Position numbers and translations under genes: made by a program
In this document: in pieces, positions 8,993 through 16,549 of the stretch
Position numbering within the stretch: the stretch's first letter is position 1
How the letters are laid out: each line of letters starts with the position of its first letter
Assembly: GCF_009857885.1 (NCBI RefSeq)
Contig: NZ_WWER01000001.1
Location: 186,001-250,000, forward strand
Length of the DNA stretch: 64,000 nt
Direction: 5' to 3'
Source of the DNA: Pusillimonas sp. TS35
GTDB taxonomy: Bacteria; Pseudomonadota; Gammaproteobacteria; Burkholderiales; Burkholderiaceae_B
Notes under the pieces: model-generated
The model's input: only the letters and a program-made list of their open reading frames with translations
Told to the model about the DNA's origin: nothing
Databases searched by the model: none

Positions 8993-10036
8993 ATGAATGA
9001 TGTGGCATTTCGGTCCGCCGGCGCGCCGACGGAGGCGCGTATCGAGCTTGTATGCCCGGCGGGCAGTCTGCCGGCCTTGCGGGCGGCGGTGGACAATGGC
9101 GCCGACTGTGTTTACCTGGGGTTTCGCGACGCCACCAATGCGCGCAATTTCGCGGGCCTGAACTTCGACGAAAAGGCGATCAACGAAGGCATACGATACG
9201 CGCATGAGCGCGGCCGCAAGGTGCTGCTTGCGCTCAACACCTATCCGCAGCCATCAGCGTGGCGCCAATGGCGTGAAGCGGTCGACAAGGCCGCCGCTTC
9301 GGGCGTGGATGCGATGATTGTGGCAGACCCTGGCCTGATGGGTTATGCGCGGGACAACTATCCCGATCTGCGCCTGCACTTGTCTGTGCAGGGTTCGGCC
9401 ACCAACTACGAAGCCATCAATTTCTATCAGGCGCAGTTCGGTATTTCGCGGGCGGTCTTGCCGCGTGTGCTGTCGATTGCTCAGGTGGAGCAGTTGACAG
9501 AAAACACGACGGTCGAAATCGAGGTGTTCGGCTTTGGCAGCTTGTGCGTCATGGTAGAAGGGCGCTGCGCGCTTTCTTCCTACGCCACGGGCGATTCACC
9601 CAACAACCGCGGCGTATGCTCACCTGCCAAGGCGGTTCGCTGGGAACAGACCGAGAAGGGTTTGGAGTCGCGTCTGAACGGCGTGCTGATCGACCGCTAC
9701 GAAGATGGCGAGAGCGCCGGCTATCCCACGCTGTGCAAAGGGCGTTTCGAGGTGTCCGGCGAAAGCTATTACGCAATCGAAGAGCCCACCAGCCTGAATA
9801 CACTGGAGTTGCTGCCCAAACTGGCGCAGTTGGGTGTGCGCGCCATCAAGATCGAAGGCCGCCAGCGCAGTCCCGCCTATGTGGCACAGGTAACGCGCGT
9901 GTGGCGAGAGGCCATCGACCAGTGTCTGGCTAACCTGCCGCGCTATTCGGTGCGGCCGGCTTGGATGTCGGCGCTGGACAAAGTGGCCGAGGGCCAGCAG
10001 CACACCTTGGGTGCTTACCACCGCCCCTGGAAGTGA
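8993..10036 (+). CDS. ubiU: O2-independent ubiquinone hydroxylation protein UbiU (peptidase U32 family)
   Basis: This 347-residue U32-family protein acts with UbiV to hydroxylate the ubiquinone ring without oxygen. Four cysteines, C185, C192, C209 and C248, have exactly the spacing (7, 17, 39) of the 4Fe-4S ligands known in E. coli UbiU. The N-terminal LVCPAGSLPALRAAVDNGAD is typical of U32 proteins. It follows nmo and precedes ubiV by about 190 bp, a gap in which I see no gene. With ubiV and ubiT it makes up the complete anaerobic ubiquinone set, which allows ubiquinone-dependent anaerobic respiration such as denitrification. Confidence 0.94.
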   Translation: MNDVAFRSAGAPTEARIELVCPAGSLPALRAAVDNGADCVYLGFRDATNARNFAGLNFDEKAINEGIRYAHERGRKVLLALNTYPQPSAWRQWREAVDKAAASGVDAMIVADPGLMGYARDNYPDLRLHLSVQGSATNYEAINFYQAQFGISRAVLPRVLSIAQVEQLTENTTVEIEVFGFGSLCVMVEGRCALSSYATGDSPNNRGVCSPAKAVRWEQTEKGLESRLNGVLIDRYEDGESAGYPTLCKGRFEVSGESYYAIEEPTSLNTLELLPKLAQLGVRAIKIEGRQRSPAYVAQVTRVWREAIDQCLANLPRYSVRPAWMSALDKVAEGQQHTLGAYHRPWK

Positions 10037-10225
10037 TCGCCCTAACGGGGGGGCAGCCAGTGTGCCTTCGCTTCGCGCGGGGGCGCCCGCAGGTTTCAAG
10101 CCCGGCGTGGCAATTGACGCGCTGCGAAGGCGGTCGGCGCACGCCGCGGCGTGCGCAGTGTTGACGAATTGCGGCCACCTGCCGGGTATTTATGTATCGG
10201 GTTTGAAGTACGGTTTGAAGCGAAT

Positions 10226-11113
10226 ATGAAAATTGCATTGGGTCCGGTTCAGTACTATTGGTCGCGTGTGACCACGCTGCAGTTCTATGAGGCCATGACG
10301 GAAGCGCCTGTCGATATTGTCTATCTGGGCGAAACGGTATGCTCACGACGGCATGAGCTGCGCCTGCCTGATTGGCTGGAAGTGGCGCGGATGCTGGCGC
10401 AGGCAGGCAAGGAAGTTGTGCTGTCCACGCAGGTGTTGCTGGAGTCCGGGCAGGACCTTGCCGTGATGCGCAAGATCACCGACAACGGCGATTTTTTGGT
10501 CGAAGCCAACGACATGGGTGCTGTGCACCGGGTGGCAGGCCGCCCGTTCGTGGGTGGGCCTTTCCTGAACGTATACAACAAGCCGGTGCTGGATATTTTG
10601 CACGAGCAGGGGGCGGTGCGCTGGGTCATGCCGCTTGAAATGGACCGCGAGGGGCTGGCCGAGATGCAGCGCGAGCGGCCCGAGGGGATGCAGACGGAAG
10701 TATTCGCCTATGGCCGCATGCCGCTTGCTTTTTCGGCGCGTTGCTTTACTGCGCGCAATCGCAATATCCCCAAGGACAACTGCCAATACGTGTGCATGGA
10801 TCACCCTGATGGTTTGCTGCTCAATACGCGCGAGAGCCAGCCATTTCTGGTGCTCAACGGCATTCAAACGCAGTCGGCGCTTGTCTATACTCTGATTAAA
10901 GAGGTTGGCGCCATGCGCGATTTAGGGGTGGACGTGCTGCGCATCAGCCCGCAGGCTGTGCATACCGCCGAGATCGCTGGGTTGTTCAGCCGGGCCATAC
11001 AGGGCGAACTCGGGCTGCCGGCGGCCTTTGACGCATTACTGCCGCTGATGCCGGCCGGGCCCTGTAACGGGTACTGGCATGGCAAGCCCGGGCTCGAGTA
11101 CCGGGTTGCCTGA
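10226..11113 (+). CDS. ubiV: O2-independent ubiquinone hydroxylation protein UbiV (peptidase U32 family)
   Basis: This 295-residue U32-family protein is the partner of UbiU. The start at 10226 gives MKIALGPVQYYW, the family N-terminus, and places C39 exactly where E. coli UbiV has its first cluster ligand. The remaining three form the C-x12-C-x3-C pattern CFTARNRNIPKDNCQYVC, matching C180, C193 and C197. The frame is open back to 10151, but that extension has no family similarity. UbiV and UbiU together carry out the oxygen-free hydroxylations of ubiquinone synthesis. The gene is followed 42 bp later by a TrhA-like gene. Confidence 0.94.
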   Translation: MKIALGPVQYYWSRVTTLQFYEAMTEAPVDIVYLGETVCSRRHELRLPDWLEVARMLAQAGKEVVLSTQVLLESGQDLAVMRKITDNGDFLVEANDMGAVHRVAGRPFVGGPFLNVYNKPVLDILHEQGAVRWVMPLEMDREGLAEMQRERPEGMQTEVFAYGRMPLAFSARCFTARNRNIPKDNCQYVCMDHPDGLLLNTRESQPFLVLNGIQTQSALVYTLIKEVGAMRDLGVDVLRISPQAVHTAEIAGLFSRAIQGELGLPAAFDALLPLMPAGPCNGYWHGKPGLEYRVA

Positions 11114-11155
11114 CACCGCGCAGACGCGCGAACCAAGGCTAAGGAGAGCGGGCAT

Positions 11156-11773
11156 ATGTATTATGGCGAACGTTTCAACAGCATTAGCCATCTGGCTGGC
11201 GCGGCACTTGCGCTGGCGGGCGGCACGCTGCTGATCGTACAGGGCGCGCTCGCGGGCGACCCATGGAAGGTAGTCGGCTTCAGCATTTACGGCGCCATGC
11301 TGCTGTGGTTGTATTTGGCTTCTACGCTCTACCACAGCCTGCGGGGGCGGGCCAAGCAAATCTGGTGCAAGTTCGATCATTGCGCGATCTACCTGTTGAT
11401 CGCCGGCAGCTATACCCCTTTTGCCTTGGTGAGCCTGCGCGGCCCATGGGGCTGGTCACTGTTAGGCACGGTGTGGGGGTTGGCGATTCTAGGTATTGTG
11501 CAGGAGATCTGGCTGGCGCGCGGTATGCGGCTGTTCTCGCTGTTTCTGTACGTGGTGATGGGTTGGCTTGCCGTGATCGCTGCGGTGCCCCTGATTGACG
11601 CTCTGACATGGGACGGTTTTATGTGGCTGGCCGCGGGCGGGCTGGTTTATACCGTGGGTATCATTTTTTACGCCACCGACGAAAAATGGCGATATGGCCA
11701 TGGCGTGTGGCATCTTTTTGTTCTGGGTGGCAGCACGGTGCATTACTTTACTGTGCTGTCATTCGTGGCCTGA
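11156..11773 (+). CDS. Hemolysin III/TrhA (YqfA) family membrane protein
   Basis: This 205-residue protein has seven predicted membrane helices and belongs to the hemolysin III/PAQR-like family. The N-terminus YGERFNSISHLAGAALALAGG, the motif STLYHSLRGRAK with FDHCAIYLLIAGSYTPF, and the C-terminal HLFVLGGSTVHYF provide the conserved histidines and acidic residues of the metal-site superfamily. In E. coli members affect membrane energetics, but the biochemical activity is not firmly known. It lies between ubiV and ubiT with short spacings and a good ribosome site (AAGGAGAG), so it is probably translated from the same transcript. That raises the possibility of a link with quinone or membrane homeostasis. 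Confidence 0.88.
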   Translation: MYYGERFNSISHLAGAALALAGGTLLIVQGALAGDPWKVVGFSIYGAMLLWLYLASTLYHSLRGRAKQIWCKFDHCAIYLLIAGSYTPFALVSLRGPWGWSLLGTVWGLAILGIVQEIWLARGMRLFSLFLYVVMGWLAVIAAVPLIDALTWDGFMWLAAGGLVYTVGIIFYATDEKWRYGHGVWHLFVLGGSTVHYFTVLSFVA

Positions 11774-11791
11774 TTTTCTGCAAGGTATTCC

Positions 11792-12340
11792 ATGCGCGCG
11801 AGTGAACGATTGGTCCCCGCCCCGGTTGGCCGGGTGCTTTCCCGCTTGCCGGCTTATCCGGCGTCGCTGCTTTTTGTGACGGGCCTGAACGTGGCGCTGG
11901 CCAGGCATCTGCCCGAAGACACGCTGGCCATGCTGGAGGGCCGCAAGCTGCGCATACTGGCCCGCGATGTGGGCGTAGGCGTTGATTTCATGTGGCGCGG
12001 CGGGCGTTTTGTCGCGCGGCGGCCGGGAGGCGAGATTGCCTTGACGATCGCCGCGAACACGCATGATTTTTTATTGATGATGCAGCGCAAGGAAGATCCC
12101 GACACACTCTTCTTCAGCCGCAGGCTGACGATGGAAGGCGATACCGAGCTGGGCTTGCTGGTCAAGAATACGCTGGATGCCATCGACCTTTCAGTATTTG
12201 CGCCGGCCAATGTGTTGCCGGCCTTGCCGGGGCGGCTAAGCCCTGCGCGTTTTTTGCCCGAGAGCCTGCAGCCCGCGCAGCTGGCGGGCAAGCTGTTTCG
12301 CCGTTATCCGGCGCCGGGCGGCGGCCAGGAAGGCACCTGA
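11792..12340 (+). CDS. ubiT: Anaerobic ubiquinone accessory factor UbiT (SCP2 domain)
   Basis: This 182-residue protein carries a single SCP2 lipid-binding domain (about residues 35-135, including LTIAANTHDFLLMMQRKEDPDTLFFSRRL), the arrangement of UbiT, formerly YhbT. UbiT is thought to bind ubiquinone intermediates and is needed for O2-independent ubiquinone synthesis with UbiU and UbiV. Its position 18 bp after the TrhA-like gene and in the same run as ubiU and ubiV supports the assignment. The start at 11792 has AAGGT nearby. The downstream nrdG gene is convergent, 74 bp away. Confidence 0.9.
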   Translation: MRASERLVPAPVGRVLSRLPAYPASLLFVTGLNVALARHLPEDTLAMLEGRKLRILARDVGVGVDFMWRGGRFVARRPGGEIALTIAANTHDFLLMMQRKEDPDTLFFSRRLTMEGDTELGLLVKNTLDAIDLSVFAPANVLPALPGRLSPARFLPESLQPAQLAGKLFRRYPAPGGGQEGT

Positions 12341-12414
12341 TGCCCTGCGCGGTGGCGAAGATGCGTTCGTTACATAACTTAGGGCGCCGGCCTGCGCGAC
12401 GGGCTGACGCGGCT

Positions 12415-13134
12415 TCAGGATGTGCGGAGGGTGAATTGCGAGAACAGATCGGTGAGGGTCTCGACCAGCGTTTGGCTGGGAAAGCCTGCGCGCATACTCT
12501 GGTTGAGGGCGTTGTCGTTGCAGCCCGTGGGACGGAATACCTGTAGGGCGTAATGGGTGACACGCATGCTGGCGAGCTGACGGGCCAAGGCTTCGAGGCC
12601 AGCCTCAGTATGCAGTGTGGGGTGGGCTGTGGTGCGGCATTCATGCGCAACGCCGCTGTCCAGCACAGCGCGCAGGCTTTCCAGTGCCGACGTACCGCTG
12701 TTGCGAACGCGAGTAACGTTCTCGTAGCTGTCGAAGTCTATCTTGATGTCCAGGCCGATCCAGTCCAGCAGCGGTAGCACCTTGCGCAACCGGGTCGGAT
12801 GCGTGCCGCCGCTGTGCAGGCCGATACAGAATCCCAGTTCGCGCACTTCACGGATGGCGGCTTCGAGCCCCGGATCCATGGTGGGCTCGCCGCCGCTGAA
12901 GACAACCGCGTCCACCAGGCCGACGCGCCTGCGCAGCAGCGCCAGCACGCCCTCCCATGCAACTGGGCTGTCGGCTGTGCGCGGCTGCAGGTGTGGGTTG
13001 TGGCAGTAGCCGCAACGCCAGGGGCAGCCTTGTACGAAGATCACGGTCGATAGCTTGCCAGGGAAATCAGTGGCGGTGAAGGGCGTGATACCGCCCACCT
13101 TAAGTGGGCGTTGCGCGGCAGCATGTATAGGCAT
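12415..13134 (-). CDS. nrdG: Anaerobic ribonucleotide reductase activating protein
   Basis: This 239-residue radical-SAM activase generates the glycyl radical on the class III ribonucleotide reductase. Its cluster ligands are C37, C41 and C44 in VQGCPWRCGYC. A frame open to 13275 exists, but the start at 13134 (MPIHAAAQRPLKVGG) is preferred because the longer version would overlap the preceding small gene and has no family resemblance. It is the last gene of the minus-strand set nrdD, small nrdD piece, nrdG. No strong Shine-Dalgarno sequence precedes it, so translation may depend on the upstream gene. Confidence 0.92.
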   Translation of the reverse strand: MPIHAAAQRPLKVGGITPFTATDFPGKLSTVIFVQGCPWRCGYCHNPHLQPRTADSPVAWEGVLALLRRRVGLVDAVVFSGGEPTMDPGLEAAIREVRELGFCIGLHSGGTHPTRLRKVLPLLDWIGLDIKIDFDSYENVTRVRNSGTSALESLRAVLDSGVAHECRTTAHPTLHTEAGLEALARQLASMRVTHYALQVFRPTGCNDNALNQSMRAGFPSQTLVETLTDLFSQFTLRTS

Positions 13135-13207
13135 TTGAAGCTGAAGTGGATGGGTGTCAAATAGTGTCGCCGCGCGGGCTGGGCTGCTGCTGCGCGGGCA
13201 GATGCTT

Positions 13208-13408
13208 TTACGCGGCTCGGCGCGCAGGCGTGGCGGCGACGCCCGCAGCCGCTTCACGGAAGTAGCGGCGCTCATGGAATTCGCCTTTCTTGCCGATGTT
13301 GAACGAAGACATGGGGCGGTGATAGCCCATGACGCGGGTCCAGATCTCGCACGGCTGACGTTCGTCGTCGGAGAGGGTGAGGGGCGTCGTGGTATTTAGC
13401 GTGGACAT
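13208..13408 (-). CDS. Separate glycyl-radical segment of anaerobic ribonucleotide reductase
   Basis: This 66-residue ORF carries what is normally the extreme C-terminus of NrdD. TRVMGYHRPMSSFNIGKKGE corresponds to the R-V-x-G-Y radical loop, with G28 as the expected radical glycine, followed by the conserved F-N-x-G-K and E-F-x-x-R elements. C20 just before it may complete the zinc ribbon whose first part ends the large subunit. It has its own ATG with AAAGGAGT six bases upstream, 60 bp after the nrdD stop, so it is translated independently and is not a simple frameshift product. It must associate with the large NrdD chain for the enzyme to work; this is inference. Confidence 0.85.
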   Translation of the reverse strand: MSTLNTTTPLTLSDDERQPCEIWTRVMGYHRPMSSFNIGKKGEFHERRYFREAAAGVAATPARRAA

Positions 13409-13468
13409 GGGTGAACTCCTTTCAGTAGTGGCGCTGCATGGCGCACAGTGGTCAAAAAAAAAGCGGCC

Positions 13469-15169
13469 TCAGGCAGCTTCGCGCTGCTTGCGGGCGAGGA
13501 TCTCCTCGTCGCACTTGGGGCAGAAGGCATGGCTGCCGCCGATATAGCCGTGGACGGGGCAGATGGAGAAAGTGGGCGTGACGGTGATGTAAGGCAGGCG
13601 GAAGCGGCTGAGTGCCCGCTTGACCAGCGTGCGGCAGGCGTCCGCGCTGGACAGCGGCTCGGTCATGTATAGGTGCAGCACCGTGCCGCCGGTGTATTTG
13701 CGTTGCAGTTCATCCTGACGCTCGAGCGCTTCGAACGGATCGTCGGTAAAGCCTACGGGCAGTTGCGACGAGTTGGTGTAGTAAGGCATCTGTGCCGTTC
13801 CGGCCTGAAGGATGCCGGGGTAGCGGCGACGGTCTTCCTTGGCGAAACGGTAAGTGGTGCCTTCGGCTGGCGTGGCCTCCAGGTTGTACATGTGGCCGGT
13901 TTCTTCCTGGAACTGCACCATACGCGCCCGTACGTGGTCGAGTAGCCGTACGGCGAAGTCGTGCCCCCATTCGGTTGTGATGTCGTGTTCGTCGCGCGTA
14001 AAGTTGCGGACCATTTCGTTGATGCCGTTCACGCCCAGCGTGGAGAAGTGATTTCGCAAGGTGCCCAGGTAGCGTCGGGTATAGGGGAACAAGCCGTCGT
14101 CCATCAGGCGCTGGATGACATCGCGCTTGATTTCGAGGCTGTCGCGCCCCAGTGCCAGCAATTCATCCAGCCGAGCGAGTAGGCCCACCTCGTTGCCGGC
14201 GTACAGATAACCCAGCCGAGCGCAATTGACGGTGACGACACCCAGCGAGCCGGTTTGCTCCGCCGATCCGAACAAGCCGTTGCCGCGCTTGAGCAGTTCG
14301 CGCAGGTCGAGCTGGAGCCGGCAGCACATCGAGCGGATCATATTTGGCTTGAGCTCCGAATTGATGAAGTTCTGGAAGTAAGGCAGGCCGTAGCGGGCCG
14401 TCATTTCAAACAGACGCTCGGCATTGGGGCTGTGCCAGTCGAAGTCTTCGGTGATGTTGTAGGTGGGAATGGGGAAGGTGAACACGCGGCCCTTGGCGTC
14501 GCCGGCCATCATCACATCGATGTAGGCGCGATTGATCATGTCCATCTCTTCCTGCAGTTCGCCGTAGGTGAAAGGCATTTCCTCGCCGCCGATCAGCGGC
14601 ACTTGCTCGCGCAGGTCTTCGGGGCAGGCCCAGTCGAAAGTGAGATTGGTGAATGGGGTTTGCGTGCCCCAGCGGGACGGCACGTTGAGGTTGTAAATGA
14701 GCTCTTGCATGTATTGGCGCACCTGGCTGTAGTTGAGCCCATCCTTGCGGATGAAGGGCGCCATATAGGTGTCGAATGAACTGAAGGCTTGTGCGCCGGC
14801 CCACTCGTTCTGCAAAGTACCCAGGAAGTTGACGATCTGGCCAACGGCGCTGGACATATGGCGCGGCGGCACGGACTCAACCTTGCCCGGCACACCGTTC
14901 AGGCCTTCGTTGAGCAGCGTGCGCAGAGACCAGCCCGCACAATAACCCGACAGCATATCGAGATCGTGGATGTGTAAGTCTGCGTCGCGGTGCGCGCGGC
15001 CGACGGCTTGCGGATAGACGCTGTTGAGCCAGTAGTTGGCGATGACCTTGCCCGATACATTGAGGATAAGCCCGCCAAGCGAATAACCTTGGTTGGCATT
15101 GGCATTGACGCGCCAGTCGATGCGATCAAGGTATTCATCAACAGAGGTTTGAACGTCTACGTGGGCCAT
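13469..15169 (-). CDS. nrdD: Anaerobic ribonucleoside-triphosphate reductase, catalytic chain lacking the radical segment
   Basis: This 566-residue protein contains the class III reductase barrel, recognisable from HIHDLDMLSGYCAGWSL near residue 65, LNVPSRWGTQTPFTNLTFD and GVNGINEMVRNF. The N-terminal ATP-cone found in many NrdD proteins is absent: homology begins almost at once. The C-terminus stops within the zinc ribbon, after C537, C550 and C553 (ICPVHGY...FCPKC), so the glycyl-radical loop is missing from this chain and appears in the next ORF instead. The enzyme reduces ribonucleoside triphosphates to deoxy forms during anaerobic growth. Paired NrdR boxes and an FNR-like box lie upstream. 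Confidence 0.93.
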   Translation of the reverse strand: MAHVDVQTSVDEYLDRIDWRVNANANQGYSLGGLILNVSGKVIANYWLNSVYPQAVGRAHRDADLHIHDLDMLSGYCAGWSLRTLLNEGLNGVPGKVESVPPRHMSSAVGQIVNFLGTLQNEWAGAQAFSSFDTYMAPFIRKDGLNYSQVRQYMQELIYNLNVPSRWGTQTPFTNLTFDWACPEDLREQVPLIGGEEMPFTYGELQEEMDMINRAYIDVMMAGDAKGRVFTFPIPTYNITEDFDWHSPNAERLFEMTARYGLPYFQNFINSELKPNMIRSMCCRLQLDLRELLKRGNGLFGSAEQTGSLGVVTVNCARLGYLYAGNEVGLLARLDELLALGRDSLEIKRDVIQRLMDDGLFPYTRRYLGTLRNHFSTLGVNGINEMVRNFTRDEHDITTEWGHDFAVRLLDHVRARMVQFQEETGHMYNLEATPAEGTTYRFAKEDRRRYPGILQAGTAQMPYYTNSSQLPVGFTDDPFEALERQDELQRKYTGGTVLHLYMTEPLSSADACRTLVKRALSRFRLPYITVTPTFSICPVHGYIGGSHAFCPKCDEEILARKQREAA

Positions 15170-15187
15170 GGCTGTCGAAACTCCTTT

Positions 15188-15203
15188 CTACTACATATTG
15201 TGG
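15188..15203 (-). promoter_or_regulatory. NrdR box, nrdD-proximal
   Basis: The 16 bases at 15188-15203 match the NrdR consensus (acaCwAtATaTwGtgt) at 12 positions. The first base is exactly 31 bp from that of the second box at 15219, three helical turns, which is the usual arrangement for NrdR repression of ribonucleotide reductase operons. Confidence 0.75.
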
Positions 15204-15218
15204 TTGAAGAGAGATTAG

Positions 15219-15234
15219 ACACAATATATTGATT
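15219..15234 (-). promoter_or_regulatory. NrdR box, nrdD-distal
   Basis: ACACAATATATTGATT matches the NrdR consensus at 14 of 16 positions. Together with the box at 15188 it forms the tandem operator typical of ATP/dATP-sensing NrdR control. TCTAAT on the minus strand (15219-15214) touches this box and could be the -10 element, although the -35 spacing is then short. Confidence 0.78.
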
Positions 15235-15268
15235 GGTCAATGCAGCTGACCGAGGAAGTAGGGATTGA

Positions 15269-15282
15269 TTGATGCAGATTAA
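15269..15282. promoter_or_regulatory. FNR-like box upstream of nrdD
   Basis: TTGATGCAGATTAA fits the FNR consensus with one mismatch in the second half site. It lies about 100 bp upstream of nrdD, at the degenerate end of a gene remnant. No well-placed -10 element is visible at the class II distance, so it may act from further upstream or be accidental. Confidence 0.4.
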
Positions 15283-15419
15283 ATCCGGGCTGCACAGAGC
15301 TTGTTCGGGTAGGCGGTGAAGGGCTGAGGGCTGGCCTGCCAGGTGGCGACCCAGGCTGGCGTAGCCGCCATCGCCGGTACTGCGAAGGCTGCACCCGCCG
15401 TGACCGCCACGGTCAGCAT
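15279..15419 (-). pseudogene. Remnant of an SGNH/GDSL-type hydrolase (N-terminal piece)
   Basis: The 46 codons from 15419 encode a signal-peptide-like start, MLTVAVTAGAAFAVPAMAAT, followed by WVATWQASPQPF, the characteristic beginning of secreted SGNH hydrolases. A stop follows soon after and no catalytic blocks are found. The piece looks like the surviving 5' end of a deleted gene. Its frame is open a little further upstream without an obvious start codon. It sits next to a LysR remnant, so the two were probably neighbours before a deletion. Confidence 0.55.
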
Positions 15420-15533
15420 GGCTGAAGCACAAGCCCTGGAAAGTGATGTGATGGATCCTTTCCTTTGGTGAATTTAAAAACCACCAATTAAAAAATCATG
15501 AATTCAAAGATCAATGCGGAATAGACTATCTGC

Positions 15534-15959
15534 ATGATGATCGTCGCAGCACCGGGCTACCTGGCCCGCTACGGCACGCCGACCACACCGAAGGAACTCT
15601 TGGCGCACAACCGACTGGGGGAAAACTATGTGCGCGCGCAACCCGGCTGGCCATTGCGGCAAGGAGACGAAAACTTGATGTTTCCCGTCACAGGAAACGC
15701 CCAGGCCAGCGACGGCGAGGCATTGCGCCGGTTGGCCTTGGCAGGACTTGGGCGGGCACGTTTGGCAGCGTTCCAGGTGCGTGATGACATTGCTGCTGGC
15801 CGCCTGCTGCCTGTGCTGGAAGACTGCAATCCAGGCGATGTCGAGGAAGTCCACGCTGTCTATGTCGGCCAGGGCGGCTACCTGCCGCTGCGCGTGAGGG
15901 CTTTTCTGGATTTTCTGGCCGAGCGCGTGGACATCGGACAGGGCGCGGTGCGTGCTTAG
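15534..15959 (+). pseudogene. Remnant of a LysR-type regulator (C-terminal part of the effector domain)
   Basis: These 141 codons correspond to the second half of a LysR substrate-binding domain. VAAPGYLARYGTPTTPKELL and RRLALAGLGRARLAAFQVRD are typical, and LRVRAFLDFLAERV is the usual ending. The DNA-binding domain and the first half of the effector domain are missing, and an in-frame TAG lies at 15522-15524 just before the similarity begins. The gene is therefore a 5' truncated remnant. AT-rich unrelated sequence precedes it. Confidence 0.75.
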
Positions 15960-16032
15960 CGTTGAGGCCACGCTGCCGTCCGACCTCCCGCGCCCGCCGT
16001 GCGTGATGCTCCGGCCGGGCGTGGGGCCCGGT

Positions 16033-16293
16033 TTACTCGACGATATGGAAGTCGATGACGATCTCGCCAGGGTTGCGCGAAAGGTACTCGATGCGAATGG
16101 CATCGCCAAAGTGGCCCTGTAATTGTTGCAGTAGCGGGAGCGGGTCGTGGTCGTTGCAAAAGCGCATGGTTTCGCCTGGCTGAAGGGCGGACAGTGCGCC
16201 GAAGATGGCAGCGTGGCGAAAGCGTTTGGCAACGCCGCGCGCATCGAAGGGGTAGACGGCTTCAGAGAAGATGGGCAGGCCGGTTGCGGACAT
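16033..16293 (-). CDS. DUF2249 domain protein
   Basis: This 86-residue soluble protein matches the DUF2249 family: MRFCNDHDPLPLLQQLQGHF followed by YLSRNPGEIVIDFHIVE is the family pattern (RFxNDHDPxPLL...PGxxxIDF). Small DUF2249 proteins are often found beside nitrite or nitric oxide metabolism genes and hemerythrin-like proteins, and the core fold is related to TusA/SirA. The exact function is unknown. It stands alone here between gene remnants and a nuclease-helicase pair, but it is within 1 kb of the anaerobic block, which fits the usual context. No FNR-like box was seen directly upstream. Confidence 0.85.
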   Translation of the reverse strand: MSATGLPIFSEAVYPFDARGVAKRFRHAAIFGALSALQPGETMRFCNDHDPLPLLQQLQGHFGDAIRIEYLSRNPGEIVIDFHIVE

Positions 16294-16453
16294 GGGAGCT
16301 CCTTGTGAACAAAATCCCGAGTGGAACGGTCGGAAATAATTGTAGACAAGCGCGCCGCGTCAGCCGTGGGGAACCATATCGTGCGTGTGGAAAAGGCCGG
16401 GTGGTGTCGATGGTAACAAGAGGCGCAGAGACCGCCCGGCGCGGGAGCAGGCT

Positions 16454-16501
16454 GGTGCAGGAGCAGGCCGGTGCAGGAGCAGGCCGGTGCAGGAGCAGGA
16501 G
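16454..16501. repeat. 16-bp tandem repeat, three copies
   Basis: GGTGCAGGAGCAGGCC occurs at 16454-16469 and 16470-16485, with a third copy at 16486-16501 differing in the last two bases. A degenerate partial unit precedes it. The array is in the short gene-free stretch between the DUF2249 gene and the end of the helicase gene. Confidence 0.85.
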
Positions 16502-16549
16502 GCGGCAGAGCACGGGGGGGGCCAGGCCGCGGCATGGCGCGGTGGCGCG

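Noticed and set aside
13135-13275. Longer nrdG start at 13275
   Set aside because: It would overlap the small radical-segment ORF and adds an arginine/serine-rich stretch unlike NrdG.
15229-15240. FNR-like palindrome TTGATTGGTCAA in front of nrdD
   Set aside because: The half sites are only two bases apart instead of four, and the site overlaps the NrdR box and its flank.
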